A stretch of DNA of 5,416 bases from Prosthecobacter debontii (GCA_945885485.1 CAMCYT010000187.1:1-5416); one strand, 5' to 3'; shown: positions 1 through 5,416, numbered from the stretch's first letter. The notes: generated by a model from the letters alone, not told the origin. Program-made: numbers and translations.

Positions 1-624
1 GTCACCACGACAACTTGCCATATAGGCTAGACCTTTACGTATAGCTTCGTCAGGGATAGGAAATCCGGCATTGCGCGCAGCAAATAATGCGACGATCTGG
101 CAACCTACTACTGTGGTATCAGCAGACTTTGCATCAGGCGTGTAGTGCCAAGCACCGAGTGGATTGCGCTTTTGGGCGCTTAAGATCAAATCCACAGCCT
201 TTTTGAGAGCCTCCCCAATTTTTGGGTTGTCGACGACTCCGTATGCTTCGGCCAGTGCCTTTGTTGCAAAACCATGAGTATACATGCTATTTCCTATGTA
301 ACCGTTATCCTTAATTTTGTTTTGCTTGGAAATGATGTAGTTAGTCCCACGTTTGATGACCTGAGAATATTCGCCATTATTAGGATCAGTGCCGGAAGCT
401 AGAAATGCGGCCACGCAGAGTCCGACGACCCCTGGCTCATCACCAGATCCATCATTCCAAAAACCATCAGCATTCTGGCTTTTAGAGAGATAGGTTAATC
501 CACGGTTGTAAATTAGATCCACCTGTGGAGGCACGCTATCGTCCCTACGATTGAGGATGCCTTGAGCGTGAGCTGTAGCTGCCGAGCCTAGTAGCATGCT
601 GATAAATGAACGCCTATAAATCAT
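1..624 (-). CDS. Exported squalene-cyclase/prenyltransferase-type repeat protein (partial, C-terminus off the left edge)
   Basis: The first 208 codons are visible, from the ATG at 624-622; the frame is open to position 1. Residues 1-20 form a signal peptide: MIYRR, then a short hydrophobic stretch, then a plausible AHA-Q signal peptidase I site. The mature part shows the alpha/alpha-toroid repeat pattern of the squalene-cyclase/prenyltransferase superfamily. One repeat lies at about 38-78 (RGLTYLSKSQNADGFWND, then a Gly-Val-rich helix), another at about 90-130, and a third from about 142 (ILSAQKRNPLGAWHY, then SADTTVVGCQIVALFAARNAG). The Q-x-x-(D)G-x-W-like pieces QNADGFW and QKRNPLGAW are typical. 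Such secreted proteins are common in Planctomycetes and Verrucomicrobia and are usually annotated as terpene-cyclase or squalene-oxidase repeat proteins. They are not shown to be cyclases, and no DXDD catalytic motif is seen in this part. It is the last visible gene of the operon, overlaps the previous gene by ATGA, and has a GGAGG ten bases before its start. The family call is fairly secure; the function is unknown. Confidence 0.85.
   Translation of the reverse strand, partial: MIYRRSFISMLLGSAATAHAQGILNRRDDSVPPQVDLIYNRGLTYLSKSQNADGFWNDGSGDEPGVVGLCVAAFLASGTDPNNGEYSQVIKRGTNYIISKQNKIKDNGYIGNSMYTHGFATKALAEAYGVVDNPKIGEALKKAVDLILSAQKRNPLGAWHYTPDAKSADTTVVGCQIVALFAARNAGFPIPDEAIRKGLAYMASCRGD
621..624 (-). 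promoter_or_regulatory. ATGA stop/start overlap (translational coupling)
   Basis: The TGA stop of the 227-residue gene (623-621) overlaps the ATG of the repeat-protein gene (624-622). Such overlaps usually mean that a terminating ribosome restarts on the next gene. Here the overlap is combined with a GGAGG, so the last gene may be translated both by coupling and independently. Confidence 0.6.
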
Positions 625-1304
625 TTTCCTAATTCCTCCATGCCACGATTATAAGCGTCCAATGCTGATTGAAATTCTGAGGGTAAGCTCTTGCCAGTGT
701 TTCCAGCTGCTTTTGGAACGCGTCTTTCTTGTGAGTTTCCTTTGCCATTGCCTCCGACGGCCTCGTTTTCGGAATTCGAGTCTCCTTTGCTGCCCTGGCC
801 ACCTTTCGTGCCACCTTCTCCCTCTCCCTCTCCTTCGCCTTCTCCCTCACCTTCGCCTTTTCCCTTACCTTTACCTTTACCTTTGCCTTTTCCCTTACCT
901 TCGCCCTCTCCCATCATTTTCTCCATCATGTCCATCATTGCTCCGCCGGCGCCTTCCTTACCTTTTCCACTTTTTTGCTGTTTAGCTTTTGCTGCTTCAT
1001 GGATTTTTTCAATGATCTCGGTTTGCGCTGCAATCGTGCGACCACCTGTATCCGGTTCCCCCAGATAATCGGTGGTTTCGTCCATAATACCTTCTACACT
1101 GGAAAGTAATTCAATGACTTCAGGAATAGTTTGCTCGATGACGAGTTGTTGAACATCGGCAGAAAGCTCATCCTGCTCATCAGCCACTTTTTCAGCGCCT
1201 TCTGCATGTTTTTTAAGGAGTTCCTCCTTGCTGATTTTTTCTGGCTCAGCGTGAAGTAATGAGCTGAGTAGCAGTGCTGTAAAATAGATGGAAATGGATT
1301 TCAT
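621..1304 (-). CDS. Secreted protein with charge-segregated Gly-Glu/Gly-Lys tract, function unknown
   Basis: A 227-residue protein starting at ATG 1304-1302. Residues 1-19 are a Sec signal peptide (MKSISIYFTALLLSSLLHA, cleavage probably before E20). Residues 22-110 are charged and helical, with a segment around 85-107 (DTGGRTIAAQTEIIEKIHEA) that resembles a conserved piece I remember from proteins encoded next to DUF4175 genes in Planctomycetes and Verrucomicrobia. Residues 121-131 are methionine-rich (GAMMDMMEKMM). Residues 132-163 are a perfect dipeptide run: two Gly-Glu, seven Gly-Lys, seven Gly-Glu. A Gly/Ser/Asn linker follows. The C-terminus (195-227, RVPKAAG...LPSEFQSALDAYNRGMEE) looks like a real small helical domain rather than filler. 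Its start overlaps the stop of the 888-residue gene by ATGA, and no Shine-Dalgarno is visible before it, so translation probably depends on coupling. The long antisense frames opposite the tract are artefacts of its composition. No enzymatic motif is visible. I infer an envelope-associated partner of the large membrane protein; I do not recognise a named family. Confidence 0.85.
   Translation of the reverse strand: MKSISIYFTALLLSSLLHAEPEKISKEELLKKHAEGAEKVADEQDELSADVQQLVIEQTIPEVIELLSSVEGIMDETTDYLGEPDTGGRTIAAQTEIIEKIHEAAKAKQQKSGKGKEGAGGAMMDMMEKMMGEGEGKGKGKGKGKGKGKGEGEGEGEGEGEGEGGTKGGQGSKGDSNSENEAVGGNGKGNSQERRVPKAAGNTGKSLPSEFQSALDAYNRGMEELGK
635..639 (-). promoter_or_regulatory. Ribosome binding site of the terpene-cyclase-repeat gene
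   Basis: GGAGG on the minus strand ends ten bases before the ATG at 624. It lies within the last codons of the preceding gene (Met-Glu-Glu-Leu-Gly-Lys-stop). A second purine-rich piece, AGGAAA, is immediately before the start. It is the only strong Shine-Dalgarno in the operon and confirms the ATG at 624. Confidence 0.65.
816..911 (-). repeat. Dipeptide-coding low-complexity repeat (GE)2(GK)7(GE)7 with 30-bp internal duplication
   Basis: These 96 bases encode residues 132-163 of the secreted protein as sixteen Gly-x dipeptides: two Gly-Glu, seven Gly-Lys, seven Gly-Glu. A 17-base stretch on the plus strand (GCCTTTTCCCTTACCTT) occurs identically at 855-871 and 885-901, a period of exactly 30 bases, which keeps the frame. 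Inside it sit short CTTTAC hexamers. This is the signature of growth by slippage or unequal crossover, and the tract length may differ between strains in steps of two residues or ten residues. Confidence 0.9.
1301..1304 (-). promoter_or_regulatory. ATGA stop/start overlap without a Shine-Dalgarno (translational coupling)
   Basis: The TGA stop of the 888-residue gene (1303-1301) overlaps the ATG of the 227-residue gene (1304-1302). The bases before it (GCTCCGACACG) contain no purine-rich ribosome site, so expression of the downstream protein probably depends on translation of the membrane protein, which would tie their amounts together. Confidence 0.6.
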
Positions 1305-3967
1305 CGTGTCGGAGCTACGTTTGGATTGGCGTCACGTTTGAGTTGTTCAAGAACACGGGTTCTTGAACGTAAGTCTTGTTGCTGTTGGATCATTTTCATG
1401 ACGCGTAACATGAATTCGAAATCTTCATCTTCTGATTTTGGTGCACCACCACCACCGCCACCACCGCCACCACCATCATCTTTCGCACCTTCCAACAACG
1501 CTGCCCATTCATTGAGTTTATCGGCAGATTTTTTAGCTGTCTCCAGAGCTGTATTGGTGTGAGCGATTCCAAACTTATTTTGAATTTTTTCGAGTCCAAC
1601 ATCGAGGGTTACATCCATGCTTTTTTTGTATTCAAAAAGATTAATTTTGCTGTCGCGCATGAAATCGACCACTTGTTTGAACACTGGTTCATTGGTGCGT
1701 GCGAAATAGTGACCAAGGTCTTCTTGAATCCAACGGATATCGGATGCAGTAATAGCTTGTTGCTTAGTCGATTCCACCAGTTTGCGCTTATCTGCAGGAT
1801 CTACTTGGGATGCTCGGAGTCCTATGGTTTTTTCTAAGTTTGCAATCAAAGCATTAGCGATTCCGTTTTGTTCTTGAGCTGCTTTTTTCAAGCGAGTGAC
1901 AAACGTGCTAGCCTCGAATTTCTTGTTCGCATCTTTAGCTTGTGCGAGAGCTTTATCCATTTTTTCGACAACTTCTTTTTGTTCTTCAACTGCTTTTTTG
2001 AAGTCGTCCTTGGCTTTTTCAGGAGTGTTAGAAGCTTCGCCGGCTTCTTGAAGCTTTTCGCTGACATCTGGCATCTCTTTATCCGAGAGCTCCTGCATTG
2101 ACTTCATGGCTTCTGCCATTTTCTTCAAGGTCTCTTTGTCAATGTTTTCATTGCGAGCTGTATCCTTCATCAATTGCTCCATTCGCTTGGTAAGCTCTTC
2201 CATGGCGCGGATGTTGTCTTCTTCAGCTCTTTTCTGCTCCGCAAGCTTATCCTTTCCTTCTTCAGTTTGTAATTCTTCGCCTTTGAGCTTTTCAATTCGC
2301 TCATTCTCATCGAGCAAATTCAATTCCTTGCGAGCAAGATCTTCGAGTTCGTTTATGACCCGGTCGAATTCGGCCTTTTTCAATTGCGCGTGTTCTTCAT
2401 GGCTAAGAACGTAAATCAAAATCGGTTCGGAATAAATCCTGCCGCGCTCTGGATAATAATCTTCGACAAAGGCACGCAGGATGAGGCGTTGCGGTGTGAT
2501 ATTGAAGGCAGCAGGTGAAAATGATGTAGCTTCGTTGATCCGCTCTAGTTCTGGGCCCCCGTTCGATTTGACGATTTCACCTGCGACTGCTGGTGGCTCG
2601 CCAGGCAATGTGCCGTAGCTACCCCACTCGATGCCTGCTTTTCTGATACCGAAATCATCTTCACCAAGAATTTCGAAATCGAGTGTTTCCTCGGGCAAGA
2701 TAGCTTTTTGTTTATCCAATCCTTGAATGTAGGCGACCGGCGGTTGGTCCTTCACCGCGTCTACGCGAATTTTAAAGCCTTGGCCACCAACCAAGCCAAA
2801 TTCATCGATCCATTTGAAAGGAATCGAAAACGGGATGCTGCCTGCCTCAATTGGGCCGAAGCTCGACTGCACATCGGAAATCTTGAGAGCGCCATCAAAT
2901 GATTGAAAACCATCCGCTTTAACCAACTCGCCAGAAACCTCTGTCGGTCCGAACGAACCTTTTTTGAGCGGACTGCTGGTCTCCATATTGAACGTCAGCT
3001 TGCTGCCTTGCACCGCGCTGATTTCGCCGATGTTAAGTGCTACTTTGCTTTCGGGGATTTGTAAATATTCAGGCGGTTTCACCGTGACCGTTGTGTGGAG
3101 CACTACGGGGCGTTGTTTTGGCTGGATTCTCAGTTGATGTTTCAAGTCGCCAATTCGGAAGGTTATGAATCCCTCTGTTTGTTGGCCTGGGAATTTAAAT
3201 ACATAGAGATCTTTTCTCAGGGAAACCGTAATTGCTGGCTGCTTTTCAAAAGACGCCGTGGCGATTTCTGGCTTCTGCTCAGACTGAGCTTTGAGTTTAA
3301 GGGTAACCCCGAATGCTTCACCATATGGAACCGCAAGGTATGTGATCGGCTTGTCCAGTTGGGTGAATGTGTAGCGTTCGATATTCGCAAACGGATTCAA
3401 CCAGCGCTCGAGGGCATTTAAACCCGCTTTTGGAGTAAATATAAATGCTGTGGTAACAAGGAGTAGCAGTGCCATTGCCGCTAATCCCCATTTGCGGTGA
3501 CGTGCCGTGGGCAAAGCTTCATCGAGTTCGCGCTTTTCAGCTTCAGCTGCCACCACTTGCATGGCTGCTTCTCTCAAACGAGGAGAAAGCGTATCGCCAT
3601 TTTCATCTTGAGCCTGAAGTTCAATAACACCCAGCAAGCGATCTCCGAGACCAGGATATTTTTTCGCAATCAACCGCGCCAATTGTCCTTCGTGGCGATG
3701 TCCCCAAACCCAACGGTGCAACCAATAAGGTGCGAAACCGACAAATAGCGAAACCCCGCTGACCAGAATCAAAAGCCGAGCCCAAATAGGCGTCTGCCAG
3801 ATCCGATCCAAACCAAACAGCAGCAGGAAAGATAAAAACAGCCCGATCAGTCCAAGGGCAATGATTTCAATGACTTTACGCCGCCATAAGTGCTTACGGA
3901 AAGATTCCAGCTGTCTCTTTAGACTATCTGGAATCGCATGGCGATCTTCGGGTAAATGGGCTGACAT
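1301..3967 (-). CDS. DUF4175-like large membrane protein with periplasmic coiled-coil domain
   Basis: An 888-residue protein. The ATG at 3967-3965 is the only ATG after an in-frame TAG five codons upstream, so the start is firm although no Shine-Dalgarno is seen. Hydrophobic segments at about 31-52, 62-82 and 160-177 give three membrane helices; the loop 83-159 is charged and probably cytoplasmic, and everything after 178 is probably outside the membrane. Residues 180-225 (ERWLNPFANIERYTF, VPYGEAFGV) match a pattern I associate with DUF4175 proteins of Verrucomicrobia and Planctomycetes. Residues 200-520 are beta-rich and read like Ig-type modules (DQPPVAYIQG, then DFEILGEDDFGIRKAGIEW). Residues 525-720 are very rich in Glu, Lys and Ala and should be a long coiled coil. 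Residues 730-828 are helical. A run of ten glycines (832-841) precedes a C-terminal helix (MLRVMKMIQQQQDLRSRTR). It is the first gene of the operon. No catalytic motif is visible. The gene is certain, the DUF4175 label is by pattern recognition, and the role is unknown. Confidence 0.9.
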   Translation of the reverse strand: MSAHLPEDRHAIPDSLKRQLESFRKHLWRRKVIEIIALGLIGLFLSFLLLFGLDRIWQTPIWARLLILVSGVSLFVGFAPYWLHRWVWGHRHEGQLARLIAKKYPGLGDRLLGVIELQAQDENGDTLSPRLREAAMQVVAAEAEKRELDEALPTARHRKWGLAAMALLLLVTTAFIFTPKAGLNALERWLNPFANIERYTFTQLDKPITYLAVPYGEAFGVTLKLKAQSEQKPEIATASFEKQPAITVSLRKDLYVFKFPGQQTEGFITFRIGDLKHQLRIQPKQRPVVLHTTVTVKPPEYLQIPESKVALNIGEISAVQGSKLTFNMETSSPLKKGSFGPTEVSGELVKADGFQSFDGALKISDVQSSFGPIEAGSIPFSIPFKWIDEFGLVGGQGFKIRVDAVKDQPPVAYIQGLDKQKAILPEETLDFEILGEDDFGIRKAGIEWGSYGTLPGEPPAVAGEIVKSNGGPELERINEATSFSPAAFNITPQRLILRAFVEDYYPERGRIYSEPILIYVLSHEEHAQLKKAEFDRVINELEDLARKELNLLDENERIEKLKGEELQTEEGKDKLAEQKRAEEDNIRAMEELTKRMEQLMKDTARNENIDKETLKKMAEAMKSMQELSDKEMPDVSEKLQEAGEASNTPEKAKDDFKKAVEEQKEVVEKMDKALAQAKDANKKFEASTFVTRLKKAAQEQNGIANALIANLEKTIGLRASQVDPADKRKLVESTKQQAITASDIRWIQEDLGHYFARTNEPVFKQVVDFMRDSKINLFEYKKSMDVTLDVGLEKIQNKFGIAHTNTALETAKKSADKLNEWAALLEGAKDDGGGGGGGGGGAPKSEDEDFEFMLRVMKMIQQQQDLRSRTRVLEQLKRDANPNVAPTR
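1445..1474 (-). repeat. GGT/GGC triplet run coding for ten glycines
   Basis: Ten consecutive glycine codons (GGT with two GGC interruptions) encode residues 832-841 of the DUF4175-like protein. They separate the main helical body from a short acidic stretch and the C-terminal helix, so they probably act as a flexible linker. The near-pure triplet run could change length by slippage without breaking the frame. Confidence 0.85.
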
Positions 3968-3968
3968 C

Positions 3969-4025
3969 TTAAAATGACGCTAAAAGTAAAAATTCGGTGG
4001 AAGCAATATGCCTGAGATGCGCCAT
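3969..4025 (-). other. Possible 18-codon leader ORF directly before the operon
   Basis: An open frame starts at ATG 4025-4023, encodes MAHLRHIASTEFLLLASF, and ends in TAA at 3971-3969, one base before the ATG of the 888-residue gene (TAAGATG). A GGAG is present, but only two bases before its ATG, which is too close for a standard site. The peptide has no recognised family. The stop-start spacing matches the tight junctions downstream and could let ribosomes reinitiate on a gene that lacks its own Shine-Dalgarno. It could equally be chance. Confidence 0.2.
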
Positions 4026-4059
4026 AACTCCAGCAGTTTTCTCAAATAATCCAACAGTT
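4024..4059 (-). repeat. Imperfect direct repeat in the operon leader
   Basis: On the minus strand AACTGTTGGATTAT (4059-4046) is followed by AACTGCTGGAGTTAT (4038-4024). They differ by one substitution and one inserted base and are offset by about two helical turns. The GTTATG at the end of the second copy also occurs in the loop region of the neighbouring hairpin. This could be a paired protein-binding site in front of the operon or a chance similarity. Confidence 0.3.
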
Positions 4060-4075
4060 CGCAGTCATAACTGCG
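4060..4075 (-). terminator. Small hairpin after the winged-helix gene (weak terminator or regulatory stem)
   Basis: CGCAGT and ACTGCG form a perfect six-base stem around a four-base loop, starting three bases after the TAA stop of the winged-helix gene. No T-run follows on the minus strand, so it is a poor intrinsic terminator. It may partly separate this gene from the operon or protect the transcript end; read-through into the operon is possible. Confidence 0.25.
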
Positions 4076-4078
4076 GAT

Positions 4079-5065
4079 TTATGGGATAAATGCCTCGGCG
4101 CGCCTCTCATCAATGCAACGCTTCAACCAAGAGACTAACTTGTCCGCCTCTGTGGATTCGGAACGCATCGATATCAGCGATACCCAATCGAGATGCTCGC
4201 GGGATTGCACCCCTGCAATACGGTGAATATCCAGCTTGGACATGATCGCTTCGGTTTCCTTCGGGTGGGCGTTCAGAATCTGCGCCGGACGCGGCAATTC
4301 ATCCAGCACTTCAGCAGTCAGGCCAAATGAAGTCACGCCCACACCGTATTTCGCACTCAGCTTCCGCAACCCATCCGCTAGCGCCTCATCTTCTATAGGT
4401 CCTGCATAAATCAGTTCCCCACCCTGCGCCCATTGGGAAACAGATAGCGTTTGGAAAAAATCTTCACGATACGACATCAGCGATGGAACCAACCTTAGCC
4501 GAGCTGCATGCAGACGAAACGGCGTGATTCCCAAGCGTTGCTTGAATTCCAACATCTCCGCATCCAATGACATCTCTTCATCCGGTGAACCACCTGTTTC
4601 CCAATCCACCAATACCAACTCCGGAAATTTCCACAAATTACCCAACGGCGATTCGGTCGTAAACGGATCTCGGAAAATAAACGGAAAGCGCCCATTGATT
4701 TCAAAATATCGCGTCACCACCGCCCGGAATTTCCGTATGCGCAGCATCGCATTATCCACTGTGGTTTCACCCCCGTTCAGATCATCTAGCCGACCCTGTG
4801 TCCACGCCAACAACTCCTGTGCTCCTGAAAGCGCCGGTAAAGGCTCGCTACGACGATAATATCCCTGCCCTTTTTCTACTTTGGCGATCGATGAAGTCGG
4901 ATCGCACGACATGATCGAAAAATGATAACGCAACGATGCATCGGAATAATTTCCAATCAAACTCAGCCTCGCCAAACGAATCAACTCAGTGCCCTTGATC
5001 GCATCTGAGGGATTGGATGGCAATAAGGTAGGTAGGACGTCGTTCAGTTGCTTTCGGAGACTCAT
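4079..5065 (-). CDS. Winged-helix protein with HrgA/COG2958-like (PD-(D/E)XK-type) C-terminal domain
   Basis: A 328-residue protein if started at the ATG 5065-5063 (MSLRKQLNDVLP). A TTG at 5098 would add 11 residues and lies just inside an in-frame TAA at 5104-5102. Neither start has a good Shine-Dalgarno; I prefer the ATG because the helical N-terminal domain begins right there. Residues 1-72 look like a winged helix: TELIRLARLSLIG, then SDASLRYHFSIMSCDP, then a wing IAKVEKGQGYYRR. Residues 113-222 resemble a restriction-endonuclease fold: FRAVVTRYFEINGRFPFIF, WKFPELVLVDWE (145-156), then REDFFQTLSVSQWAQGGELI (200-219) and LSAKYGVGVTSFGL (236-249). The last two strongly recall the REAxFQAVSNSSWANEGYL and FGIGII motifs I remember from HrgA/COG2958 proteins. 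The expected ExK pair just before REDFFQ appears to be replaced by R and R (AARLRLV). It may therefore bind DNA without cutting it. There are no membrane segments. It is divergent from the gene at 5245 and lies 111 bases upstream of the operon. The gene is secure; the family call is moderate. Confidence 0.8.
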   Translation of the reverse strand: MSLRKQLNDVLPTLLPSNPSDAIKGTELIRLARLSLIGNYSDASLRYHFSIMSCDPTSSIAKVEKGQGYYRRSEPLPALSGAQELLAWTQGRLDDLNGGETTVDNAMLRIRKFRAVVTRYFEINGRFPFIFRDPFTTESPLGNLWKFPELVLVDWETGGSPDEEMSLDAEMLEFKQRLGITPFRLHAARLRLVPSLMSYREDFFQTLSVSQWAQGGELIYAGPIEDEALADGLRKLSAKYGVGVTSFGLTAEVLDELPRPAQILNAHPKETEAIMSKLDIHRIAGVQSREHLDWVSLISMRSESTEADKLVSWLKRCIDERRAEAFIP

Positions 5066-5166
5066 AGGAGAAGCGATCAATAATCTGCCTGTATCCAATC
5101 TTTATGAAGCATTCGCATCAAGCGCTTTCTCATTTCTTATTGGGAGTCTAAACCAAATTGAAACTT

Positions 5167-5199
5167 CCTATTGCACAAAACTCATTTTGTGACCTATTG
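5167..5199. promoter_or_regulatory. Candidate operator: palindrome flanked by direct repeats in the divergent promoter region
   Basis: CACAAAA (5174-5180) and TTTTGTG (5185-5191) are a perfect seven-base inverted repeat around CTCA. Identical CCTATTG copies (5167-5173 and 5193-5199), 26 bases apart, sit immediately outside. The site is midway between the winged-helix gene and the divergent plus-strand gene, where a regulator could control both. The winged-helix protein itself is an obvious candidate binder, but that is inference. Confidence 0.4.
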
Positions 5200-5200
5200 T
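5171..5200 (+). promoter_or_regulatory. Weak sigma-70-like promoter candidate for the plus-strand gene
   Basis: TTGCAC (5171-5176) and TATTGT (5195-5200) are 18 bases apart and match three and four of six consensus positions. The predicted transcript would start near 5207, in the C-rich stretch, about 38 bases before the ATG. It overlaps the palindrome, so a protein bound there would block it. No comparably good promoter was found for the minus-strand gene. Confidence 0.25.
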
Positions 5201-5244
5201 CCCTCCCCCCAACCTTTTGATCGATTGACTACTCGAACAAGCTT

Positions 5245-5416
5245 ATGAATCCAGATCGCGCTACATTAAATTTCCTCAACTCATTTCCAGAAGAAGCCCG
5301 CAAACGTGGCGACATGCTTCAAAAAGACGGTGCCGTCACTCAGATCTTTGGAAACCACCTCTTCATTCAAGGACGCGTAGAAGACGAATCTGGCACGCAT
5401 CGCACTTCACTTCGAC
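5245..5416 (+). CDS. Start of a plus-strand gene, possibly SNF2/SWIM-type helicase (partial, runs off the right edge)
   Basis: Only 57 codons are visible, from the ATG at 5245; an in-frame TGA at 5218-5220 and no ATG between them fix the start. There is no clear Shine-Dalgarno (the preceding bases are GAACAAGCTT). The protein has no signal peptide or membrane helix, so it is probably cytoplasmic. Residues 21-57 (RGDMLQKDGAVTQIFGNHLF, then IQGRVEDESGTHRTSLR) read as a helix followed by beta strands. A 'GxxLxxxGAVxxI ... I.G.VED..G..RTSL' opening recalls the region before a SWIM zinc finger in SNF2-family helicases of Verrucomicrobia, where the strands lead into a Cys-x-Cys finger. No helicase motif is inside the window, so this assignment is tentative. 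It is divergent from the winged-helix gene and shares a 179-base control region with it. Confidence 0.7.
   Translation, partial: MNPDRATLNFLNSFPEEARKRGDMLQKDGAVTQIFGNHLFIQGRVEDESGTHRTSLR

Noticed and set aside
629..850. Second minus-strand frame within the 227-residue gene, rich in Arg, Lys and Glu
   Set aside because: It is an out-of-frame reading of the same repeat, starting inside it, without a ribosome site.
816..911. CRISPR-like or intergenic satellite repeat
   Set aside because: The repetition is codon-phased and inside a protein gene, with no spacer structure.
691..1068. Plus-strand frame rich in Pro and Ser opposite the secreted protein
   Set aside because: It is the antisense reading of the Gly-Glu/Gly-Lys tract and nearby codons; there is no ribosome site, and the minus frame has a signal peptide and fits the operon.
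1868..2414. Plus-strand frames rich in Phe and Ser opposite the coiled-coil region
   Set aside because: Antisense of Glu/Lys-rich codons gives Phe/Leu/Ser-rich open frames; the minus frame is continuous and has clear domain structure.
4524..4859. Plus-strand 111-codon frame opposite the winged-helix gene
   Set aside because: There is no recognisable protein or ribosome site, and it lies entirely within the well-supported minus gene.
4989..5192. Plus-strand 67-codon frame reaching into the divergent intergenic region
   Set aside because: It is mostly antisense to the N-terminus of the winged-helix gene and would run through the palindrome; no coding character.
5201..5210. C-rich run CCCTCCCCCC as a phase-variable tract
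   Set aside because: The longest pure run is only six, and it lies outside coding sequence; too short to claim phase variation.

Overview
The window looks like a piece of chromosome from a member of the PVC superphylum, most likely Verrucomicrobiota. The basis is protein-family recognition from memory: a large DUF4175-like membrane protein next to an exported squalene-cyclase-type repeat protein, a pairing I associate with Verrucomicrobia and Planctomycetes. No rRNA, tRNA, insertion sequence or CRISPR array is visible. Base composition is moderate and fairly even, apart from one low-complexity coding tract.

Layout. Positions 1-3967 are a tightly packed three-gene operon on the minus strand, transcribed from right to left. 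It starts with an 888-residue DUF4175-like membrane protein (3967 down to 1301). Next is a 227-residue secreted protein with a charge-segregated Gly-Glu/Gly-Lys tract (1304 down to 621). Last is an exported alpha/alpha-barrel-type repeat protein of the squalene-cyclase/prenyltransferase family, which runs off the left edge (624 down to 1). Both junctions are ATGA overlaps. Only the last gene has a clear Shine-Dalgarno sequence, so translational coupling is likely. The 111-base gap upstream of the operon holds a small hairpin just after the preceding gene, an imperfect direct repeat, and an 18-codon open frame whose stop lies one base before the start of the big gene.

Positions 4079-5065 (possibly to 5098), also on the minus strand, encode a winged-helix protein whose C-terminal half resembles the HrgA/COG2958 restriction-endonuclease-like proteins, apparently without the catalytic ExK pair. 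Its divergent neighbour starts at 5245 on the plus strand and runs off the right edge. Its 57 visible residues are compatible with the N-terminus of a verrucomicrobial SNF2/SWIM-type helicase, but this is weak. The intergenic space between the two carries a perfect 7+7 palindrome bracketed by CCTATTG direct repeats, a good candidate operator.

How the parts may work together (inference). The operon products look like a cell-envelope module: a membrane-anchored protein with a beta-rich stalk and a long charged helical domain, a small exported partner with a polyampholyte tract, and an exported repeat protein. In related bacteria such genes often lie near MoxR/DUF58/von Willebrand factor A clusters, which would be expected beyond the left edge but are not visible here. 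The right-hand divergent pair looks like a separate DNA-binding unit.
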